Positions 50,451 to 64,000 of a DNA stretch of 64,000 nt are shown here, piece by piece (the first letter of the stretch is position 1; each line of letters opens with the position of its first letter). The stretch is taken from positions 1 through 64,000 of the forward strand of contig JBCCBM010000018.1 in assembly GCA_039034015.1 (NCBI GenBank), read 5' to 3'. The notes beneath the pieces are model-generated. The model worked only from the letters and a program-made list of their open reading frames with translations. It made no database searches and was not told the origin of the DNA. The DNA is from Acuticoccus sp039034015. GTDB taxonomy: Bacteria > Pseudomonadota > Alphaproteobacteria > Rhizobiales > Amorphaceae. The position numbers and the translations under genes are program-made.

Positions 50451-51151
50451 TGGGCAAGGTCGCAAAGCGGATGAAGGCGGCCTATGAGGGCGTCGACCGC
50501 AACCAGTTTTATGCGTTGGACGCGGTGATCTCGATGATCAAAGAGCGCTCCAAGGTAAAGTTCGACGAGACGGTTGAGATTGCGTTCAACCTTGGCGTTG
50601 ACCCGCGGCACGCGGACCAGATGGTGCGCGGGGTTTGCATTTTGCCCAACGGGACGGGCAAAGAGGTGAAGGTTGCTGTGTTTGCGCGGGGCGACAAGGC
50701 GGAGGAGGCGAAGGCCGCCGGCGCTGACATTGTGGGCGCGGAAGAGCTTGTGGCCGAGGTCCAGGGCGGAAAAATCGACTTTGAGCGCTGCATTGCAACG
50801 CCCGATATGATGCCTCTGGTGGGCCGGCTCGGCAAGGTGCTCGGCCCCCGCGGTCTGATGCCGAACCCGAAGGTGGGCACGGTGACGCCTGACGTGGCCA
50901 AGGCCGTGAAGGACGCCAAGGGCGGCGCGGTGGAGTTTCGCGTTGAGAAGGGCGGCATTGTGCATGGGCCGGTCGGCAAGGTGTCCTTTGACGAGGGGCA
51001 GCTGGTTGAAAATGTCCGCGCGTTTTGGGATGCGGTGAACCGCGCAAAACCCTCGGGCGCGAAGGGCACATACATGAAGAAGGCGGCCATGAGCTCGACC
51101 ATGGGGCCGGGCATCAAGGTGGACCTTGCAACGGTGCCGGCGGACGCCTAG
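50450..51151 (+). CDS. rplA: 50S ribosomal protein L1
   Basis: 233 residues. Motifs are DETVEIAFNLGVDPRHADQMVRGVCILPNGTGK and LGPRGLMPNPKVGTVTPDV, with KASGPVGKVSFDEGQLVEN-type residues near the end. It binds 23S rRNA and usually its own operon leader. It is followed directly by an unexpected secreted-protein ORF instead of rplJ. Confidence 0.98.
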   Translation: MGKVAKRMKAAYEGVDRNQFYALDAVISMIKERSKVKFDETVEIAFNLGVDPRHADQMVRGVCILPNGTGKEVKVAVFARGDKAEEAKAAGADIVGAEELVAEVQGGKIDFERCIATPDMMPLVGRLGKVLGPRGLMPNPKVGTVTPDVAKAVKDAKGGAVEFRVEKGGIVHGPVGKVSFDEGQLVENVRAFWDAVNRAKPSGAKGTYMKKAAMSSTMGPGIKVDLATVPADA

Positions 51152-51603
51152 TGCGCGTTGTCGCCGCCCTCGTGTTGAGCTTTGGCCTTGCGGCCGAAAG
51201 CGCGCTCGCTGATGACGCGCTTTCGGTTGATCGATGGTTGCAGTGCGAGGCCGAGGCCACAGTCCTTGAGGACGTGGCGGCGCGGTGGGGCGAGGCGAAC
51301 GGCAAAGAGGTGGACGCGGCGCAGCGCAACATTGCGGCAACCCGTGCCGGGTTTCAGGCCATTGTGGCGTTTGTCGCCACACAAGGGCATGGGCCCGATG
51401 CGCGGCCGGCCGCCGTCACCGTCCTGCGGCCAAAGGTTGAGGCGGGGCGGGCCGCCGCTCGGGCGCAGTCTGCGGCTGTGGAAGCGGAAAGTGGGCTCGA
51501 CATTGCGTATTTTACCGTGTCGCAAACGGTGAGGGCGTGCGTGGCGGCAGCGGAGGCGGCGGAGGGTGATTTTGACCGGCTGCGCGCGGCCGCCAAGTCG
51601 TGA
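51151..51603 (+). CDS. small secreted hypothetical protein inserted between rplA and rplJ
   Basis: 150 residues from GTG 51151, sharing one base with the rplA stop. The N-terminus is a signal peptide (VVAALVLSFGLAAESALA). The mature part is Ala-rich and helical with two or three cysteines (LQCEAEATVLEDVAA; VRACVAAAEAAEGDFDRL). I recognise no family. Codon use matches the neighbours. Lying in the L1-L10 gap of the ribosomal operon, it would be highly transcribed. Confidence 0.65.
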   Translation: MRVVAALVLSFGLAAESALADDALSVDRWLQCEAEATVLEDVAARWGEANGKEVDAAQRNIAATRAGFQAIVAFVATQGHGPDARPAAVTVLRPKVEAGRAAARAQSAAVEAESGLDIAYFTVSQTVRACVAAAEAAEGDFDRLRAAAKS

Positions 51604-51622
51604 TGGCGTCCCGGAGGGTTCG

Positions 51623-51721
51623 ATGAAGGAGCCTGTTGGGCGCTGGACGAAGATCGGGCTTGGCGTCCTCGTGGCGGTGGGCACTGTGGTTGTGTTGCGG
51701 CTTGTTGAGATGGCGCTTTAG
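51623..51721 (+). CDS. 32-residue single-helix membrane peptide in the ribosomal operon
   Basis: MKEPVGRWTKIGLGVLVAVG followed by TVVVLRLVEMAL: a short charged head and one membrane helix. GGAGG lies 5 bases before the ATG, a strong ribosome site. It starts 20 bases after the secreted-protein ORF. No family is recognised. The ribosome site and the neighbours' arrangement make a real gene likely despite the length. Confidence 0.5.
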   Translation: MKEPVGRWTKIGLGVLVAVGTVVVLRLVEMAL

Positions 51722-51722
51722 C

Positions 51723-51941
51723 GTGCGCCACCTTCGCGTTGGACTGATCGGGATGCGGCTTGCGGCCCTTGCGGTGCCGGTGGTGATCGCCGCGCTTGCG
51801 TGGCCTTGGGGCGGCATCGTGAGTGCCGCTCGGGTGTATGAGACGATGGCATATGGGTCTGCGATTGGGGCGGGGTTTGGCCTCACGATTGCAGGGCTTG
51901 CCAGCACACTTGAGACACAGCTCTTCGGAACGAGGGGCTAA
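51723..51941 (+). CDS. 72-residue two-helix membrane protein in the ribosomal operon
   Basis: From GTG 51723 (one base after the previous stop; ATG 51753 is the alternative). Two hydrophobic stretches are seen: LAALAVPVVIAALAWPWGGIV and YGSAIGAGFGLTIAGLAS. The rest is short and charged. No family is recognised. It ends about 40 bases before the conserved rplJ leader. With its two neighbours it forms a compact three-gene insert of envelope proteins. Confidence 0.5.
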   Translation: MRHLRVGLIGMRLAALAVPVVIAALAWPWGGIVSAARVYETMAYGSAIGAGFGLTIAGLASTLETQLFGTRG

Positions 51942-51984
51942 ACGGTTCTGCGGGGCAACCTGCGGAAGTTGGCGGCCAGATGGT

Positions 51985-52184
51985 CGTCAGCCTGTCCGAG
52001 ACTGCGAGGGGCGGCCGACGGGTCGTCGATAAGAACTCGCATGAGACGGGGTCGGGACGGGACGGTGGGGTTCGCCCTGCGGGACCGGTCGCTCCGGGAT
52101 GGGCACTGAGCGTTCGCCATTCTGTGAGGATGGCGGGCAACTTGAGCCGGGGGCGGGCAACCGCCTCCAAACTTGGAGTGAACG
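51985..52184 (+). promoter_or_regulatory. putative L10 (rplJL) mRNA leader
   Basis: About 200 noncoding bases precede rplJ. They contain CCTGTCCGAGACTGCGAGG, a word I associate with the rplJ leader of alphaproteobacteria, and several GC-rich hairpins. L10-(L7/L12)4 normally binds such a leader to repress rplJL. A covariance search against the Rfam L10 leader would settle it. Confidence 0.5.
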
Positions 52185-52739
52185 GTGGACAGAGCCGCAA
52201 AACGCGAGATGGTGAGCTTCCTCGACGAAGTTTTCGCCAACTCTGGCTCGGTCGTGGTGACCCAGTACAAGGGTCTCACCGTCGCCGAGATGACCGATTT
52301 GCGCCGGCAAACCAAAGCCGCCGGGGCAAAATTTAAGGTTATCAAAAACAGGCTCGCGAAGATCGCGCTGGACAACACGGAACGGACATCGGCGGCGCCA
52401 ATGTTTTCCGGCCCCGTGGGCATTGCATACGGGGAAGACCCGGTTGCAGCGCCAAAGGTGCTGACGGAGTACGCGAAGAAGAACGACAAGCTGGTTATCA
52501 TCGGGGGGCTTATTGGCCCATCGGCGATTGATCAGTCGGGCGTGGAAGCGCTCGCGAAAATGCCGCCCATTGAGGAACTTCGTTCGAAATTCTTGGGTGT
52601 TCTTCTCATGCCGGGGTCGAACCTGGCGCGTGTTCTTAATCAGCCCGGCGAGAAGCTGGCACGGCAGCTTAATGCGCCGGGTCAGAACCTTCTTGGCGTT
52701 CTGAGCGCACAAAAAGCGAAGCTTGAGGCGGCGGCCTGA
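52185..52739 (+). CDS. rplJ: 50S ribosomal protein L10
   Basis: 184 residues from GTG 52185, with GGAG 6 bases upstream. MDRAAKREMVSFLDEVFANSGSVVVTQYKGLTVAEMTDLRRQ and KVIKNRLAKIALD are standard L10; the C-terminal helix (LARVLNQPGEKLARQLNAPGQNLLGVL) binds L7/L12 dimers. It anchors the ribosomal stalk. Confidence 0.98.
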   Translation: MDRAAKREMVSFLDEVFANSGSVVVTQYKGLTVAEMTDLRRQTKAAGAKFKVIKNRLAKIALDNTERTSAAPMFSGPVGIAYGEDPVAAPKVLTEYAKKNDKLVIIGGLIGPSAIDQSGVEALAKMPPIEELRSKFLGVLLMPGSNLARVLNQPGEKLARQLNAPGQNLLGVLSAQKAKLEAAA

Positions 52740-52781
52740 GGGCTGGCGAAACCTCTCCCGACAACCTAAATTGGAATAAAC

Positions 52782-53174
52782 ATGAGCAATCTCGACAATC
52801 TGTATGACGAGCTGTCCAAGCTGACGGTTCTGGAAGTCTCCGAGCTGGTGAAGAAGCTTGAAGATGGCTGGGGCGTGTCCGCCGCGGCCGCAGCGCCGGC
52901 CATGGCAATGCCCATGCCCGGCATGGGCGGTGGCGATGCGGGTGCAGCGCCGGCGGAAGAGAAGACCGAATTTGACGTGATCCTTGAGTCTGCGGGCGAC
53001 AAGAAGATCAACGTCATCAAAGAGGTGCGCGGCATCACCGGTCTTGGCCTGAAAGAGGCGAAAGATCTGGTGGAAGGTGCACCGAAGCCGGTCAAAGAAG
53101 CCGCGTCCAAGGACGAGGCCGAAGAGATTAAGAAGAAGCTGGAAGACGTGGGCGCGAAGGTTTCGCTCAAATAG
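52782..53174 (+). CDS. rplL: 50S ribosomal protein L7/L12
   Basis: 130 residues. The N-terminal dimerisation part (LYDELSKLTVLEVSELVKKLEDGWGVSAAAAAP) is followed by an Ala/Met/Gly hinge and the factor-binding domain (EFDVILESAGDKKINVIKEVRGITGLGLKEAKDLVEGAPKPVKE). It forms the flexible ribosomal stalk. Two hairpins separate it from rpoB. Confidence 0.98.
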   Translation: MSNLDNLYDELSKLTVLEVSELVKKLEDGWGVSAAAAAPAMAMPMPGMGGGDAGAAPAEEKTEFDVILESAGDKKINVIKEVRGITGLGLKEAKDLVEGAPKPVKEAASKDEAEEIKKKLEDVGAKVSLK

Positions 53175-53194
53175 TTGCGGCTTCGCACAAGACG

Positions 53195-53250
53195 GCACGA
53201 CTTCGGTCGTGCGTGACAGCAGCCGACGCCGGTTTCCGGCGTCGGCCTTT
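53195..53250 (+). terminator. rplL-rpoB intergenic attenuator (two hairpins)
   Basis: GCACGAC-TTCG-GTCGTGC (53195-53212) has a UUCG tetraloop. It is followed by GCCGACGCCGG-TTT-CCGGCGTCGGC (53222-53246) and a short CTTT. The weak T-run fits partial termination, the known way of lowering rpoBC transcription relative to rplJL. Confidence 0.7.
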
Positions 53251-53316
53251 GGCGTCGTTTATGCGGGATAACGACGCGTTTTGCGCAAAGTGCGCTAAAG
53301 GGGCATGACGGGCAGC

Positions 53317-57456
<4,140 letters not shown>

Positions 57457-57464
57457 GCGGACCC

Positions 57465-57608
57465 ATGAAGCTCGCCGGCTGGATTGCGCAATGGGCGTTC
57501 GCTCCGATCCTTCTGGGCCGCCGCCCTGAGGGCTCGAGCGGGCCGGCGTTCTTGCTGGTGCTGGGCGGGCTTTTTGCCCTGTCGCTCGGGCTGGTTGCCT
57601 TTGGCTGA
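57465..57608 (+). CDS. 47-residue membrane protein ORF between rpoB and rpoC
   Basis: MKLAGWIAQWAFAPILLGRR followed by a short Gly/Pro linker and a second hydrophobic helix (FLLVLGGLFALSLGLVAFG). It starts 8 bases after the rpoB stop. The only ribosome site is a weak GAG/GCGGA. No family is recognised. The rpoB-rpoC gap is 297 bases, longer than usual, and this ORF fills half of it. A second ORF of equal length follows in another frame (TTG 57601 to 57744, Cys-rich end), which is weaker. Confidence 0.45.
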   Translation: MKLAGWIAQWAFAPILLGRRPEGSSGPAFLLVLGGLFALSLGLVAFG

Positions 57609-57753
57609 CCGCCGGCCGGAGCGCAGCAAACACGCCATTGGCCCCGTGACGGGGGACGGCACGGGGTGGCAGCACGCCTGCCAACACATTGAATTCGATT
57701 GCCGCAAGCTGTGCGCTTGCGCAAAACACCGCATCGCGCGGTAGGAGGGCTGC

Positions 57754-61971
<4,218 letters not shown>

Positions 61972-61991
61972 CCTCGACGGCGCAAGACAAT

Positions 61992-62025
61992 GGCCGCCGC
62001 ACAGTTTGTGCGGCGGCCTTTTTTT
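61992..62025 (+). terminator. rho-independent terminator after rpoC
   Basis: A perfect 11-base stem GGCCGCCGCAC/GTGCGGCGGCC with a 5-base AGTTT loop, followed by seven T. It is 20 bases after the rpoC stop. Confidence 0.95.
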
Positions 62026-62147
62026 ATCGGACCCACCAGCGCGCAACTGTTGTTGGGCGCGCCACCCGCCATCAGGCGTTGGGCCGCGCGGGACAGCGCC
62101 GGCGATTTGACCGCGCGCCGCCGCCCGCTTCGCATATCAGCGCTGGC

Positions 62148-63851
62148 TTACGCGGCCTCAGCGGCGTTGGCGCGCTTGATGAAGTTTTTGATGCTGTTGT
62201 TGAGTGCTTCCGCCTCGCGAACGACCGTGCTCGATGTTTGGCGCAAGTCATCGGATGCGTTTGAGGTGTCGTTGGCGGCGCGCTGGACCCATTCAATTGT
62301 CTGGGTGAGCGTCTCGGTGAGCGACGCGGCGGCCTGAACACTGTCGTTGATGCTGGCGGCTGAGGCGTTTTGCTCCTCCACCGCGCTTGCCACATTGGCC
62401 GTTTTCTCGTCCACTTCGGTGATCGCGTCGATCGCTTCCTGAACGCTGGAAATCGTCCCTTCCGCGCTCTCTTTGATCTCTTCGACGCGCCCCTCAATGT
62501 CCTCGGTCATCTTTCGGGTTTGCTCGGCGAGGGATTTGACCTCATTGGCCACCACCGAGAAGCCGCGGCCGGCCTCTCCGGCGCGCGCCGATTCAATGGT
62601 GGCGTTGAGGGCGAGCAGCGTCGTTTGGGAGGCGACGGCGCTGATGGCTTGGATGACGCTGTCAATATCGTCCACCGCGGACTTGAGCTGGCGCAGCTTC
62701 TCCTGCGATTCTTGGGCGGATTTTGCGCACGCGCGGGCATTGCCTGAGGCCTGCGTCACCTGTTGGGAAATGTCGCGCACGGAACCGGTGAGCTGCTCGG
62801 CCTCGGTGGCGACCGCGTTCACGTTTTCCGCCGCGTCCCGCGCGGAGTGGAGCCCATCCTCGCTCCGGCTCCGCGCATCGGTCACCGAGCCGCCAATGCT
62901 CTCAATTGCGGCGCCCATCTGGCGGATCCCGGCCAGAAGATTCTGCGTCGTCTCGGTGACGGAGGTTTGGAACTCTTCGTTGGCTGCAGCGAGGGCGCGG
63001 GCCTTGGCAAGCTGCGCCTCTTGCGCTTTTTCTCGCTCGGCAACGGCGCGCTTGCTGTCGAGCACAGCCGCTTTGAACGTGCGCACAGCGTTCGAAATGT
63101 CACCGATTTCGTTCGCCTCATTCACCGTCTCGATGGTGACGTCAAGGTCTCCTTTTGAAAGCTGGAGCGTTGCAACAGCAATGCGGTCCAGCCGGCGGAT
63201 GGCGGGTACAATCCAAAAGATGAAGAACCCGGCCGTGATCAGCGCAATGGCCGCGCCGACCGCGGTCACGATCACGAAATTGCGCGTCAACGTCCGCGCC
63301 ACCGCGGTTGCGGCCTGGTTCTTCTCCTCCATGAGATCGATGAATTCGTTGATTACGCCGAGCCACTCGGTGAAGGCGCCGCGGGCATCGCGCATCAACA
63401 GCGTGTGGGCCGCGTCCATGTCACCGGCGCGAACGAGGGCGCTGGTCTCTTCAATCATCGGCAGGGTTTTGGCTTCAACCGCCTTGATGCGGTTCAAGAT
63501 GCGCACCTCGGCGGGGTCAGAGTCCGTTTCGGCGGCAAAAATGGCGTCCATCTCGACGGCGGAGCGCTCATAAAATTCTTCGAGGACGGTGATTTCATCG
63601 AAGGCGGATTGCCGGCCGGCCTCCGTCTCGAAAAGGACGGTGTCGCGGAGCGAGATGGCGCGGTCGTGGACGCTGCCGCGAAAGTTGATCGCAAACCGCT
63701 GTTTGACAGCGTTGACATCATTAATCTCGGTCAGCGTTTGATCCGTCACCACAATTTTGTAGGCGCCGATGGCCGATACGGCCAAAAACAACGCTGTCAC
63801 GACAGCGAACCCAACCACCGTTCGCCGCTTTAATCGAACATCTGCAAGCAT
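62148..63851 (-). CDS. methyl-accepting chemotaxis protein
   Basis: 567 residues from ATG 63851. A first membrane helix (VVGFAVVTALFLAVSAIGAYKIV), a helical periplasmic sensor domain of about 155 residues, and a second helix (VIVTAVGAAIALITAGFFIFWIV) are followed by HAMP and the signalling domain. The hairpin tip reads QTTLLALNATIESARAGEAGRGFSVVANEVKSLAEQT. No C-terminal CheR-docking pentapeptide is present (it ends NAAEAA). The ligand is unknown. The unusual ACAKSAQES segment has a cysteine in the first methylation helix. Confidence 0.93.
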   Translation of the reverse strand: MLADVRLKRRTVVGFAVVTALFLAVSAIGAYKIVVTDQTLTEINDVNAVKQRFAINFRGSVHDRAISLRDTVLFETEAGRQSAFDEITVLEEFYERSAVEMDAIFAAETDSDPAEVRILNRIKAVEAKTLPMIEETSALVRAGDMDAAHTLLMRDARGAFTEWLGVINEFIDLMEEKNQAATAVARTLTRNFVIVTAVGAAIALITAGFFIFWIVPAIRRLDRIAVATLQLSKGDLDVTIETVNEANEIGDISNAVRTFKAAVLDSKRAVAEREKAQEAQLAKARALAAANEEFQTSVTETTQNLLAGIRQMGAAIESIGGSVTDARSRSEDGLHSARDAAENVNAVATEAEQLTGSVRDISQQVTQASGNARACAKSAQESQEKLRQLKSAVDDIDSVIQAISAVASQTTLLALNATIESARAGEAGRGFSVVANEVKSLAEQTRKMTEDIEGRVEEIKESAEGTISSVQEAIDAITEVDEKTANVASAVEEQNASAASINDSVQAAASLTETLTQTIEWVQRAANDTSNASDDLRQTSSTVVREAEALNNSIKNFIKRANAAEAA

Positions 63852-63900
63852 GATCCACCCCATCCAGCCGCTGGATAAAAGTGCATCAGGCTTGGGTGGG

Positions 63901-63931
63901 CCTGGCCGGCGCCGCAACGGGGCCGGCCAGG
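63901..63931 (-). terminator. hairpin upstream of the chemotaxis gene
   Basis: CCTGGCCGG and CCGGCCAGG form a perfect 9-base stem with a 13-base GC-rich loop. There is no T-run, so it is at best a Rho-assisted or mRNA-end structure between the partial gene and the chemotaxis gene. Confidence 0.45.
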
Positions 63932-63938
63932 CTCTCGG

Positions 63939-64000
63939 TCAGGCCGCTTGTTGAACGCCCTCGGCCCGTTCAAACACCAAACGCTCTGCTGTTGGCGTTG
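63939..64000 (-). CDS. C-terminal fragment of an unidentified gene (cut by window edge)
   Basis: The minus strand reads TPTAERLVFERAEGVQQAA and a TGA stop at 63939-63941. It is the only frame that stays open to the window edge with plausible protein composition. Too short to classify. It would be co-directional with the chemotaxis gene 88 bases downstream. Confidence 0.35.
   Translation of the reverse strand, partial: TPTAERLVFERAEGVQQAA

Overview
The window is high-GC DNA from an alphaproteobacterium, most likely of the order Hyphomicrobiales (Rhizobiales). This rests on gene content and order, not on a database search. The pointers are the secE-nusG-rplKAJL-rpoBC string preceded by tRNA-Trp, the xerD-accA and aroK-aroB arrangement, a GGAAC-N17-CGTT (EcfG-type) general stress promoter, a single-chain indolepyruvate oxidoreductase, an FeS-type photolyase, and a bacteriophytochrome with an HWE-type kinase. 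Genes are tightly packed, many overlapping by 4 bases (ATGA or GTGA).

Left region (1-13076, all minus strand): one long polyol/sugar-alcohol operon. It reads from an autoregulated SorC-type repressor through a Tat-type binding protein, two permeases and two ABC ATPases. It continues through an erythritol-kinase-like FGGY kinase, a D-2-hydroxyacid dehydrogenase, a GlpD/EryB-like FAD dehydrogenase, a class II aldolase, a second and shorter FGGY kinase, and a HAD phosphatase cut by the window edge. Import, phosphorylation, oxidation and aldol cleavage form a plausible pathway, but the substrate cannot be read from sequence. One ATPase has lost the canonical Walker B glutamate and H-loop histidine.

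13146-24867: dusA leads into a cobalamin cluster (cobS, an aspartic protease, cobT, a uracil-DNA glycosylase family gene). Then come an unusual SDR coupled to an FeS (6-4)-type photolyase, a secreted protein, a one-domain Lrp-type protein, a TPP-riboswitch-controlled thiMED operon, and a stress cluster of small membrane/envelope proteins behind an EcfG-type promoter.

25063-46904: an MscS channel, a PLP decarboxylase with an M20 amidohydrolase, MarC, a CBS/CNNM protein, aroB-aroK, xerD-accA, an L,D-transpeptidase lipoprotein, an indolepyruvate oxidoreductase, and an M15 lipoprotein peptidase. A light-sensing pair follows (heme oxygenase plus a bacteriophytochrome hybrid kinase), then an ABC exporter and a PPOX-fold protein.

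46959-49031: two tRNA genes (Gly-TCC and Trp-CCA) flank a degenerate tandem array with a period of about 148 bp and no convincing coding content. 49119-61971: the transcription/translation operon secE to rpoC, ended by a strong intrinsic terminator. It carries three extra small secreted/membrane ORFs between rplA and rplJ and a 47-codon membrane ORF between rpoB and rpoC. 62148-64000: a chemotaxis receptor and the tail of one more gene, both on the minus strand.
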